From NCBI GenBank assembly GCA_005406025.1, contig BGZK01001228.1:62001-126000 (forward strand): a stretch of DNA of 64,000 bases, written 5' to 3'. This document shows, piece by piece, positions 24,771-35,840 of the stretch; position 1 is the stretch's first letter, and each line of letters opens with the position of its first letter. The stretch comes from Eumeta japonica (taxonomy: Eukaryota > Arthropoda > Insecta > Lepidoptera > Psychidae). The translations under genes were made by a program, and so were the position numbers. The notes beneath the pieces were generated by a model. That model was not told the origin of the DNA and did not search any database. It was given only the letters and a program-made list of their open reading frames with translations.

Positions 24771-26119
24771 GAAGTTAATATATACCCTTTTACAATATTT
24801 ACATTTCTACCAATCCCTTTTATAAAAACACGCCACGAATGAATTTCGCTTTTTACGGCCAGACATCATTTGATTCGGTATCGTCTCGAACGATATTCCG
24901 CGCCGTGAGGACTGTTTAAATTTTAAATTGGTCAACAGTATTCCGAAGGAACTAGACACGGGAATACAAGTTAGAACCTACTTCAAATTGAACGAGACTC
25001 CGCATCGGTTAAGAGAATGAAGTTTAATGCAAACTGACGGTTTTTTGTGACGCTCAGTTTTCTTTGATTGTGTCACAATATAATATTAACATAATAATTT
25101 GTAAGTTGGTCTTCATTATTTTATTATAAAATTTTATCTTAGGTGCATCAATTTCAAATTTGAAGCTGCTATTTCATGGCTGCGGTTGACTTAACAGCAC
25201 AATAGCATAATAATTTGTGTAGGGTTTTTTTTTTAACTTCGGGGAACAAAAACAAGAGTAGGTTCTGAAAGAAAGTTACCTATAACTTTGACCAGAAACT
25301 CCCTTGTTTTGAGCACCGAGTACGCGGACGCCTCATCATGGTGGAACGGAGCTCACGGGATGCCGGTGATTGGTCTCTAGCTGTTTAGAGTAGTAAAAAA
25401 TTTCTGACAAAGAGTTCCTTCATCACCCCGCTTCCCATCTAGCAAATCCCCTTCATCACCCCTCTTCCTCTCTCAATACCAATTTTATCGTTTTCTATAA
25501 TATATCACATTTCTACACAAGAAGTCAGCAACGCATCGGTGACGTCTCTAGGGTTGCGAATGTTCAAGGGCGGCGATGATCGCGTACTCTCTCGTGACTC
25601 GCAAACTCGTTTGTCCCTCTAAAAATGCTACGCAAAAAGGTCCGGGTTCATTCTCAAATAGGCACACTTGATCACAGACACAGGCACACAGCCACAGGCA
25701 TAATTGATCGCTCATAACAATATTGTAAATGCGTCGTGATAATTTAATGTTTATTTTAAAATCCGCTAACTCACCCTTCTCAAACGAAGAAGTACGAGTA
25801 CACATTTTCTAATATATGTAGTATATGATTATATAAGCTCTTCATATACAATTTGTGTATTTTCTTGAGCATTATTTTCTGAAACAGCCGTCAAAGGGCG
25901 TCCACTTCTTTCTTCGAGTGTCGCATTTACGTGCCCGCTCTTAAATTAGTTGAATTCGCGGTAAACAACCGCTTTCAAAAAGCTTTTGTCTTTAAAAGCC
26001 ATTCGAAGTCTTTCAAATGATTCTTCTATTTTTAGTTAACATTTGAAACCGTACAAAATTATGCAAAAATATTCTTATTGTAGATCCATTTCTCAGTGAT
26101 ATTGGATATTTTAATTTTG
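24771..26119. other. AT-rich sequence, nothing firmly recognised
   Basis: Around 25,400-25,470 the words 'cttcatcacccc' and 'cttcatcacccctcttcc' form a short C-rich direct repeat of about 45 bp spacing. An 85-codon minus-strand frame at 25,548-25,805 resembles nothing. Confidence 0.4.
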
Positions 26120-26260
26120 CTTCAAAACAAATAAAAGGAACCGCCCAAGAGCATGTCGGACGACAATGCTCAATGTGGGATTCCTTAGCTGTTACTACAA
26201 AGAAATGCACTACTAATGAAATTTTGTATTAATTGGATAGTTAGGTGTATATTAACATTC
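26120..26260 (+). mobile_element. Head scrap of the long interspersed repeat
   Basis: 'ccaagagcatgtcggacg' and then 'atgctcaatgtgggattcc' resembles the head of the same interspersed repeat family, lying just upstream of copy B. Confidence 0.4.
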
Positions 26261-26261
26261 T

Positions 26262-26986
26262 TTTTTCGTGCCACGGGCCACGTGCAGTGTAGGGTTTCGT
26301 AGTTGTCTTTAGAATATGCTGCCCTAAAAAGGGACCTTTATGTTTAATATTATGAAACGGTTTAACAGCTAATGACATCTAAAAACGGGTCCAGATAGGA
26401 CTGGTGTTATGATGTTATGATATTATATTTACATAATTTTATTTGAGTTCTAAAGTTATATTTGTTACTGTTTCACACGATCAACAATATTATTTAAGTA
26501 ATTTTCAATGGGATTTGAACGAAAGGTCAAATTTTACTTCTCCAGGTACATTTTGTAAGTTGGTTGACAATATTTGCTACCTTCTAAAACCTACTTAACA
26601 GTCATAGTTTTCTCTTTAACTTATTATAATATATATATATATATATATATTTACAGACCAGCAATGTTTTTGAATGATAATCGATTGATAATGATAATCA
26701 ATAAATCGATACAACGATAACTCACACCATAGGATAGAAGAGAAAAAAAATTAAGCCCACTCTCTGCGTAGTGGAGGTATCCTAAATTTTTTTTTAATAT
26801 TACATTCTACCACTTTATTGACCTGATCAGTATGTAGGCCTAAATCAAATCACATCTTTCTAGTACTCTTAGACAAGAATCTATGAGTTAAGCCGCAAAC
26901 AGACAGATAGACAGAGATCGACGGACAGACGGACGGACATGGTGAAACTATAAGGGTTCCTTGTTGACTACGGAACCCCAAAAAAC
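26262..26986 (+). mobile_element. Long lepidopteran-type interspersed repeat, copy B
   Basis: Begins near 'cgtgcagtgtagggtttcgt' and ends with 'aaactataagggttccttg' plus 'ttgactacggaacccc'. A run of 'gacagacggacggacat' precedes the tail, as is usual for this abundant moth and butterfly repeat. It is collinear with copy A but has a longer 3' end. It contains a TA microsatellite at 26,630-26,651. No protein is encoded. Confidence 0.7.
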
Positions 26987-27410
26987 TAAATAGTATTTTT
27001 AAGTCCATGCAAGCGAAGCCGTGGGTGCAGTTAGTTCATGATAAAATAAAAACGCCAAGGGAAACATTTTTAAAACTATTAAAATTTTACTAAGACCTTC
27101 ATTTGCCCAATAATAATGATTTACCCCATTGATTGGGCCGTAATGATAAAACAACAAACCGAAAATTCGATAACAGAGCTATCCCGATTTGAAATCACGG
27201 CGATTTGTCACGCGATGAAATCGTTCTGATTCACGAGGTAAATAAATCAAAGCCTTGGAGCTTTTAATCGCTTATTTGATAAGGGAGAGATTGTGTTATC
27301 CTTTGTTGTGACACGGAATAATAGCACCATCATTTTTCACATCACTCGATATCATTTTTCGTATTACTCAAGTTCTTATTTTGTGATTACGATAAAAATA
27401 TATCGCTTTA
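26987..27410. other. Helitron-like scrap, then conserved-looking non-coding DNA
   Basis: 'caagcgaagccgtgggtgcag' at about 27,008-27,030 resembles a Helitron-like 3' hairpin. The segment 27,160-27,290 mixes GATTT/AAATC, CACGCGATGAAATCG and TAAT/ATTTGATAA words in the texture of insect enhancers. No ORF was seen. Confidence 0.3.
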
Positions 27411-27695
27411 TTGTCACCCGTCGTTCGAAACGGCATACGGATCGTTCTCCCGCACCCTTATGCATTCAGAAGCTTGGAATTTTGGCCGACACATTTGTCC
27501 AGAGCGGAACGCGATCTGTTGACGGTCGCTGTCACTAAATGCACTAAAGCAGTGATGAACAGAGGCCGGCCACTGAAAGAGTTCTCTGAAACATGGACCT
27601 ACTTGTGTAAGACGTGGATCAAAAATAAGGCTGACAATGAAAGGTGTGGCCTGATATTTACAGCGAACCGCATCCCAGCTCAGAAGGTGAAATAA
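27411..27695 (+). CDS. Uncharacterised candidate coding segment (94 codons)
   Basis: This open frame has more balanced codon use than neighbouring chance frames. Its second half reads KEFSETWTYLCKTWIKNKAD and then LIFTANRIPAQKVK before the stop. I do not recognise the sequence. No signal peptide, membrane segment or known motif is visible. CAGAAG|GTGAAA at the 3' end could be a splice donor, which would make it an exon that reads past the nominal stop. It could equally be a scrap of an unlisted transposon or chance. There is no supporting neighbour. Confidence 0.2.
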   Translation: MSPVVRNGIRIVLPHPYAFRSLEFWPTHLSRAERDLLTVAVTKCTKAVMNRGRPLKEFSETWTYLCKTWIKNKADNERCGLIFTANRIPAQKVK

Positions 27696-28544
27696 CGTCA
27701 GTAGGGTAGTTTACGGTTTAATTAATATAATCGTCGATGTAAGCTAACTTGACATTCTGACTAAAAGTGAAATGAAAGTCGTTTAAAAAAAAAACAATGA
27801 ACTGTAAACCATTAAAAATTTCTTTTTCGCAAAATGGAGTTTAACATTATTTCATCAGGCGCTAGCAAAGAATGACGTCAATTCTAGTTCCTCTTATGTC
27901 TGACAAGCAATTTTATAAAGTTATGACTTAGGCATTTGTACAGTTATAAAAAAAAAATTCTTTCACTGCACTGTTACTCGAACAAAAAAAGGCTTTGAAT
28001 GCAGTAGTATATAAAATAATATAGTAAGCTACCCCATTGTCTTTGCGTGGGTTGTATATATTGAGAAAGGGGTGAGACACCTCGCGCGGCACCGGTACAA
28101 TAAAAGTGCAAATTACAAAAAGCTTGTGAGTCGACAATTAAATATCAAATCAAATAAGCTCTTTCCAATCGACTATTGTAAAATGCAATCTGATGATCCA
28201 TGCAAAAATAAGGTTTTAGTTAGTAAAACTAAATTGAACAAAAATTATTATTTGGTTAATTTTTTTTTACATCTCGAAACTAATATCCTATTGTGTACAT
28301 AATGAAACATACAATATATAGAATATTTCTTAAATATGAACTTACTTTTACATAGTTAATGTTTTTACAAGACAATATTATTTTTTGCGTATTAAAAATT
28401 TTTCTATTAGTACTTTAATTTTATTTTATGAGACTACTTTTATTATTACGATTATTAATTTATTCAAAAAGAGAATTCATTAGTTTACCTTCGTCTGGGA
28501 TCAACATCGAATCCCTTCGATACCCTTGTATACTATTATTATAT
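27696..28544. other. AT-rich sequence, nothing recognised
   Basis: Only short AT-driven frames (69-76 codons); no repeat or transposon motif. Confidence 0.55.
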
Positions 28545-28615
28545 GACAGACAGACGGCGGACAAGACGAAACTATAAAGGTTGTTATTGTTTGTTGTTGA
28601 CTATAGAACCCTAAA
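28545..28615 (+). mobile_element. Tail fragment of the long interspersed repeat
   Basis: 'gacagacggcggacaagacg', then 'aaactataaagg' and 'gttgactatagaaccctaaa', is a diverged version of the 3' tail of the repeats at 14.0 and 26.3 kb. The rest of the element is missing. Confidence 0.55.
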
Positions 28616-31360
28616 AATGTTAATCTCGAATTCAATGAATCAATGTAATTCTTTTTTACGTATGAAAAGAAATGTATATTGTTCTCGAGGAACAGTAGAA
28701 TGAACTTACGGTGACTTAACAGGTCTAACATATGCGCCAAAGGAAAATTGGAGTTATTGTAACCTTACCACTGGCTTATTGAGGGTCGGGTGCTGCTAGT
28801 GACCGTTGCCATCAATGATATGACGATATTCAGATTCAACGGTTTGACGTATTATCCGGGGAACAGAAAGAGCAGTTTCATTTGACTTAAGTCAAAAACA
28901 CCTTAGTCGATTCGCTTCTGCTCAGGATCTAACCCTGTACGCTCTGTGTTGAAAGCGACGTTTCTAAATTAAAATGTGAAATAAACGAATAAAATATGTC
29001 GTCAAAAAAAATAACTTCAATACCATCCGAGCATTATATCATAAGCGTATGCGAATTAGCGGCGGAAACGGAGCGTAATTAATGAGTCCCGAAACGTATC
29101 ATAAGAAACCGATATGGAAGCGTATTAATAAGCGGATTGCGTAATCTTAGATCTTATGTTTAGTGTGCATACGTATAGACTTATAGATATAGATATAATT
29201 CTTGAATTTACGGACGCTGTACGTTGTAAAAGTTCACGGTTAAAATTTGCCTTGCAGCAATCTTGTAAATTGTAATCGATAGTATTTAATTATGGTGTTA
29301 TTTGAAATAGAACTGTTTAAAATCTAACTTTTCGTATATTTTGACCATAATTTTCGGTAAAGACGAAGTCGAAATAAAAATGAACCAGAAAATGGCGCAT
29401 GTTGACTAGATCAATCAGAGTGACGTGAAACCATTTGACGATTCGACAATATTAAAATAATCTCCTTTGCAACGCTTGCATTTAGTACGTCATTTTTTTA
29501 CATTAAACCTCTATAACAAAACCCTGCGTATACGCGGATAATAGTTCAACAACTATAGATTATTTTAATCGCTTTTAATCTATTTTAGTGACAGTCCACT
29601 ACTTTTAATGATAGAGGACTAATTTATCTTTGTATGTGATATTTTATGTCTACGTCCATTTTAGGCTTCGATAGATCAAGCGAACAGTTAAAAATTTATA
29701 TACAGACTGTAGGCCTAAACGCGTAGTCCATCCGCCGACAAAAACCACACCGTACTTCACCGCAAGATCCACACAAACAAAACGGGGACTCGAAGGCGGT
29801 CGTTAATAATTCGGTTATGATAACCGCGCAGGTGAGCCGCGATTCGTTCCGAGCGCCCCCTCCGAGTGAAACTCGCAAATGGCCGTTTAAATTGTTGCCC
29901 GCCGCCGAAAGCTACTGATCTAGTTAGGCGGGTCTAATGGCGCCCGGCGTCCCTCATGCGGATAACCAATACGGTTAATGAATATCGCCGGCGACAGGAT
30001 CGACTGGTCTCGCATTTGCTTGTGGATTTCCTGAAATTACTTCTACGAGTTATGAAAACTGCAAACCGGACCAGCTAACTCTCGGGTTACGTATGTTATT
30101 TTGGGAAAGTGCAACACCGAAGGAAGTAATCAAGTGCGTGATGAGTAAACTAATGAATAATATCAAAGACGATGCTGCAATTACATAAAAATGTTTTGAA
30201 TGTGGTTAAAAGTTATAAAATTTTATTATAATCGACATATTTTATGGAATATCTATTTAAAAGTATAGTATCGATAAAGGGAGTAGGTACGGAATCTCGA
30301 TTAAACGTAAACGAAACATTCAATATGAGTCATGTTTTAAGGTTTTGCGTTTTTTTTTTCGATTAAGAAACGCGAGTCTGGCAGCGTCTCACCGACAAAG
30401 CTAGCACACTTAGGCCATTAGGTTTTCCTATTCGATTCTGATGACAAGAACAACTCGGTATCGAAAATTTTTCCTTTTGTCAATCCATTCAGCTTCTTTT
30501 TTGTTATTGTACTGATCTTTTTTCAGTTCTAAGTAGTCGTTTGCGATTTTCACCTCGAATCAGTTCACTCTGACCGATTCTTGTTCTGAATTTTATACCG
30601 AAGCCGAGCGTACTTACCATTTTTAATCATGACAATATTAAAAACAATAAAAAAAATCTTGATAAATGTAAAAGAAAAAAATTTAACTTTTCGACTGAAA
30701 TATGAAATTCAACACGTGTCAAAACCGTCATATTTTAAAAAGAAGAACCCACTGCTTATAAAATCCTACACTGTTGTTAGCACACACAACACTAGCAATT
30801 TAAATGGTTAGCACTAATGGAAGATTTAAACGTGAAATTTCAAAAGCACGAATCGGAGAATGAAGACAGCCGTTTTTTACAGAAATTGCGTGTGTACCTT
30901 ATTTAAGGCCAACGTTGTAAGTACATTTATTCATTTATACGCTAAATTGTTCAAATTTTTAGTCACGTTTAGTCAATTTTTTAATCGTTCCGACGACAAT
31001 ATCGTTGGAACGATCGAAAAATTACGTGTAAGCAAAACGGCTACGAGGTTATGACAATTTCTGAGATTTAATAGAAAATCTGTACCGCGAATCCTGCAAA
31101 AGCTGTTCATTACTATCGTAAATTAAATACTAGCTACCCCTTTTGGGTAGAGCAGATATTATTATAAGATTATACTGCTTACTGTCATTGCTTTATTATT
31201 AACTATCTTTTATTTATTTATTTAATAACAGTAAAGACACCATTGCATGATAACCATTATACAAAGACCGTCTCGCGTCTCGCAAGAACACTTAAACAAG
31301 GCATCGTTTGAAAAGGGTTTTAATACTGTCGTGACTTGCGCTCGCAAGTTAAATAAAATG
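28616..31360. other. Unassigned, with GC-rich islands
   Basis: Two stretches stand out. 29,030-29,160 has repeated TATCATAAG and CGTATTAAT-type words around 'ttagcggcggaaacgg'. 29,690-30,020 is a GC-rich island with TAAT motifs and GCAGGTGAG, a splice-donor-like word, at about 29,828. Neither has a supported ORF. A short-loop hairpin lies at 30,984-31,014. Confidence 0.4.
30984..31014. repeat. Hairpin, 13-bp stem, 5-nt loop
   Basis: ATCGTTCCGACGA pairs with TCGTTGGAACGAT (12 of 13) around CAATA. Confidence 0.75.
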
Positions 31361-31364
31361 AAAG

Positions 31365-31650
31365 CATAAAATAAAAAAGAGAAAGCGGTGTGGTATGAAG
31401 AAGATATAGTGATTAAATTGAAAAGGTATGTTGCGCTGGTTTGACCATCTGTAAAGGACGAATAAAAGTAGACTGACAGAACAGATCTAGACCCGAGAAA
31501 ATCCTATGCAGACCAAATTTATGGCATATTAAAAAAGGGCCTAATTTTAAGCACCCAAAACTGATAAGCTTGTATGAAAAGATTGATGGATGTCAGTGAA
31601 GCAAGAAAGATATACAAAGATTATTATAAAAATCATTTTTTTCACATTTT
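31365..31650 (+). mobile_element. RTE-like LINE C-terminal fragment
   Basis: The nucleotides run 'gcggtgtggtatgaag', 'gtatgttgcgctggtttga' and 'agtagactgacagaacag'. These are a decayed version of the segment encoding '.CG.KED...IEKGMLRWFGH..RM.ESRLT.QIY' in lepidopteran LINE proteins. Further on a frame gives KKGPNFKHPKLISLYEKIDG, corresponding to 'KKGQ..S..NR..CMKR.M.V.EA'. There are stops and frame changes. It is a 5'-truncated scrap. Confidence 0.7.
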
Positions 31651-32689
31651 TTTTTAGTTCTTACAGCTTTATAATTTATTTAGCTACGTTGAATGTGGAT
31701 TAAACCATCATTCATACAGATAATTGGCCAGGTATCCATGTGGAAATATATAGTCTCTACCTACCTTTCTGGGAAATATGGGTGTGTTTATACAATTATA
31801 ATTATTATATCATAAAATAACTTCCCGAAAAAACGTATTCGAGAATAGTTCTAATCTAAAGTGTAAGCAGCTCCCCCCTCGCCCACTGCTTTCCCCTTCA
31901 TCGCAGACACAGCGCGTGTTTGCATTTTAGAATGCATTTAATTTGGGACTAGAATATTCGAAAATGCGATTTACGCCTTTTTTTTAATAACTAAATTATG
32001 ACTTATTTTCATTCGAAGAACGTTCGAGACAGTTAGTCGATATATATTTATTTCGGAGTTTAAGTTCTGACCATTCAATTTTATTTCTGCGATCAGTACG
32101 TTCATAAATCAAATGCAATCAAGTAGAAATGTCTACGTGGTTCCCTATGATTTATGTATATAGCTCTCCAATGTTGAATATTTATCTTCCGCTTTTATGC
32201 GTGTTTTCTTTTCATCTGATCCCGAATCTGAAATCTACGATATCATCATTATCATACCAACAAACCAACAATATCATAGACTACCTTCACACGCTTTACC
32301 ATACAATACAAAAGATCGAATGAGGTATTCTAATCGATTGATACGCTTAGCATAGCTTGAATTATGAGAAAACCATATAAACCGTGTAGAAACACGAAAG
32401 TGCTCACAGTTTTGTACAACAAACTTGTAAGACGAAAGCGCAACACCGATTTTTCCACAGGGACCGTATGGGTCAAGGATACGTCGTTTCTCTACGGAAA
32501 TTGTTCGGTTAACAAATAAGTTCTTCGATAAGTAAGTTTTTCTAAATTTCTTGTTAGAAAATAATGTATATTTTTATTTTTTTTAAATTAAAATCTTTTC
32601 AAAATTGAAATTATTTATTAGCGAAGCTATATACATAAAACGAAAGCAATTTTTCTTTGTCTGGATTCAGAAACTATTGAAAATATCGG
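31651..32689. other. AT-rich sequence; short repeat word at 31,755
   Basis: CTCTACCTACCTTTCTGG at 31,755-31,772 occurs exactly again at 42,926-42,943. No gene. Confidence 0.5.
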
Positions 32690-32835
32690 TATAAGACATT
32701 AACCATTTGGCGTAGAATAATTTGTAGATGATTTTATGCTATTTATTATTCGAATTGCATACATCCTTTACCATATATTTTATTTACTTTTTTAGCCTAT
32801 AATATTAGCGAAGCGATCGGGCCACCGTTATTTTA
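32690..32835 (+). mobile_element. Second, decayed copy of the Helitron-like repeat
   Basis: Collinear with 12,270-12,397: 'aatttgtagatgatttta', 'attcgaattgcata' and 'atcctttaccat.tattttattta', then 'agcgaagcgatcgggccacc'. The terminal CTAGT has been lost. Confidence 0.4.
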
Positions 32836-34590
32836 TAATAAACTAAAAAAAATACTCAGTAAAATGTATTAGGCCCAATGACCAATATAATTATGTTCTA
32901 ACCTTACATATGTAATAGTGAATAAATTACACATTACACACCACCTAGTATTACACATCACTATTGCATTACATAACAATTACTTTGTATAAAGTTGAAA
33001 GTTTAGTTTGTTAAAGATTTAAATTAAGTATAAAGTAATAATAAATTATATAATATGTAATGGTTTGTTTCATAAAATAATTCATTTGAGATTTTCCCTT
33101 CAACATTTTAATACTCTAATGAGAAATGAACTTCACATTTTAAAACCTTTTACTCAATTAATCAGAAATCAATAAATATGATTTAAAAAATACGTAGAAA
33201 TAAATAAAAACCTCGTGGAAAAGCATATTTTTTTATGAAAAAACACAAGTTATAAAAATAACAAATTAACCAGATTTATTTAACAGTGCTTTGTGTTTTT
33301 TTAATTATTTATTTTATTTTAAGACTCATGCTTGCGAATATTATAATAACTGACAAAGGAATTACAGTTATTTATGTTTTAACTGACAATAATAAATTGC
33401 ATCTTCGAAATTTAATTAACACCTTTTACAAATGCTTGTACCATTTTAGACGATGCTTCATAAATTACGATATATACTTGAATACTTAGATAGTATACGA
33501 TTTAGTATTGATGAAAATAAATCTATGTAGTTATTATAAAGCCTGTTATAAAAAAAAACCGCATCGGATCGAGTAATAAAATTTAAAAACATGCCTTACC
33601 TTTTATTCAGCGTACATATGTCACTTGGCGATTTCAATGAACGGAAACGCGAAATATTTTTAGACAATGTGAGAAAGAGTTATTACGCATGTAATGAAAA
33701 AAAATTCCAGCAACAATACGGTAAACAATTTATTTTATGACTACTTCAAAATTATGACTCCGATGTTATCTATCGATATATGGATAATGTGTCTGCTATT
33801 TGATAAGTTCTCTTGTAGTTTTGGATCTGAGAAATGAAGAAAACGAGCGGAACACGCGGTGGTGCGCGGGGCACTGACCAAAATCCGCCCAGCGCGCCGC
33901 CCGCCCTAAGCCCGCGCCGGTCAAAGAATATCCAGCAATTTTCTCCACAGATACGATTTTTTTTACAGACTTCATATGAAGCTCTATTTGCTGTATGCTG
34001 TTACACAATCATAACAACAATTAAATATATCATCTAATATTTATTTGCTAACCGAATTTTCTTTCGTGAATTTTCTTTAGGGTTTTGTTCTACTAATAGA
34101 GTAACATTAAATTTCTGGCTAAACAAATTTTGTTAAAGTAATAAAGTCGATTTAATTTCAAAATCGATTCTACAAGTCATGTAAGGTGACCATTGTCACA
34201 TCAAATTGTAAGTTATGTCAATTAGTTTATTTCGTCTGCAAGTTTCCTCGTTTAGGATTTTATCCTGAATAATGGCTTTTTCTAACCCACGTTGATTTGT
34301 TTTGAGTTCGTGTGCGATACCAACAGTGCAAGACATCGCAAATTCGACAGCTTATCATGTCAAAGTTACACCGTGTTTTTGTGGTCATGCTATAACTATT
34401 CGATTCCCGTTGCGAACACCGCATAAGCCATCCGCAAAAAAAAGGCCGCTGGATGTACCTGCGCAGAACGCATCTCGACCTCAACCTCAATCTCATAACA
34501 TGATATGGATCGAACATGCAAATTTATTTAAAATAAGAAATATGTTTTTGAAATAAAAAAAATATAGTGCGTGGAGTCCCTCTGCGCGGA
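32836..34590. other. AT-rich sequence with a GC patch at 33,838-33,930
   Basis: The GC patch (dense CGCGC words) has no supported frame. At 34,260-34,556 an 84-codon plus frame and an 85-codon minus frame overlap; neither resembles a known family. Confidence 0.45.
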
Positions 34591-34591
34591 A

Positions 34592-35045
34592 GAAGTGAAA
34601 CTTCGGTATGTGGAAATGAGAATAGGACCCTTCCTATTGGGTCGTTCCTAAGACTCTTCCTAAACGCAATTTCTACCCCTGTAGAAATTGCGTTTTTCGT
34701 CACACGTTACAATTGCGAAAAACAATTGTGAGACGAAATCTACCGACTCACTCTCTTTCTCTCTCTTACTTTTTACTTTTGTGTATCTTTCTTTCTCTCT
34801 CCCTCTTGCGTTGGAATATTGGACGCTACTCATTGCTAACGCTCGCGCTGGCCTGTAACAGGTATTCTATATACTGTGGCACTGTGGCGTTCGAATGCCA
34901 CACATTCACTCTCGCTCTGTCTCTTTCTATTCCTCCTCCCCAGGAGCGTTGAACGTTTAACGCAACAGTGCTTTCGTACCCCCTCCATGGTAGCGTTAAA
35001 AGTTTAACGCAACCTTGTTGGAAGTCACATTAAAAGTTTCACTTC
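34592..35045. repeat. Segment bounded by inverted GAAGTGAAACTT motifs
   Basis: GAAGTGAAACTT at 34,592-34,603 and its exact complement at 35,034-35,045 enclose 454 bp that include a CT-rich tract (34,745-34,805), a perfect hairpin and two direct repeats of GTTTAACGCAAC (about 34,955 and 35,002). The bounding motif has the same core as the nested segment at 2121-3048. Confidence 0.35.
34662..34695. repeat. Perfect hairpin, 15-bp stem, 4-nt loop
   Basis: AAACGCAATTTCTAC pairs exactly with GTAGAAATTGCGTTT around CCCT. Confidence 0.85.
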
Positions 35046-35089
35046 AAAAAAGCAACCCGCGCGTATTTTGTTTACTCATCGGCCTCATA

Positions 35090-35230
35090 CTTTTGCGGAA
35101 GGCTTGTAACCTATTTCCACGTCTGGACGGAGCGCGGCCGCGGCGGCTCGCCCGCGCCCCCGCCCACCCCGCCGTCGCCGTTTCGCGGGCCTTTGTCCGT
35201 CCGCGCGCCGCCGCCCCGCGATAATTACAG
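35090..35230. other. Very GC-rich CpG island without a supported ORF
   Basis: Dense CGCGGCCGCGG and CGCCG runs give Arg/Ala/Pro-rich frames on both strands, as composition alone would. It may be a promoter-associated or repeat-derived CpG island; there is no adjacent gene in view. Confidence 0.4.
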
Positions 35231-35283
35231 ATCTCACCCGTTCGCATTTTAATTGTTTACATCAAACTCAGTAAACACAATAA

Positions 35284-35315
35284 GAATCGAAGCCGTGTAG
35301 CCACGGCTTCGATTC
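35284..35315. repeat. Perfect hairpin, 14-bp stem, 4-nt loop
   Basis: GAATCGAAGCCGTG pairs exactly with CACGGCTTCGATTC around TAGC. Confidence 0.85.
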
Positions 35316-35784
35316 CGATAGTGTTTAGAAAACACGACGACCGTTCGATCGCCAAAATAGGACCCCGCAGCGCAAACACTTGTAAGCTATTTCGATTGGA
35401 AACAAAACTTTAATTACTTGAAACCGAGCAATGGATTCGATGAGAAGTACCGTCTTGTAATATTATGTTCCTCTAACAAAACAGTAGAGTAGTTAATGTT
35501 AATGCTATGTGTTTGTAACTGATTGATTACTGTCATGTCGGGCTTTCTTCAGCCCATTCCAGATCTACTCTGCCACAATCCCTTCATTTTATTTCAGGCT
35601 GAAGAGCTCCTAACCCATTCTAGGCCGGTGTGAAGAGTTTAACTCACGAGTCTCTCAGACCAAAATAAACCAATAAGTTTTTTGGGTAATATAACTATTA
35701 ATATAAAAAAAATATTCCTCTTTAACTGGTCGTTATACGTTTTTTAATTTTGAATATTTATATAAAACCGTTTTAACTCGGTGG
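35316..35784. other. Sequence with nothing recognised
   Basis: Moderately AT-rich; no frame, repeat or transposon motif. Confidence 0.5.
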
Positions 35785-35840
35785 CTAAAATCGTGGCTTT
35801 CCAATCAGAAGTTGCCGGATTCCATTCTGACCATAAGCGA
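35785..35840 (+). mobile_element. tRNA-like SINE head
   Basis: GGTGGCTAAAATCGTGGCTT leads into 'gccggattccattctgacc', whose position and form resemble the A-box to B-box part of a tRNA-derived SINE (B box GGTTCRANNCC, here GGATTCCATTC). An AT-rich tail follows. Confidence 0.4.
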
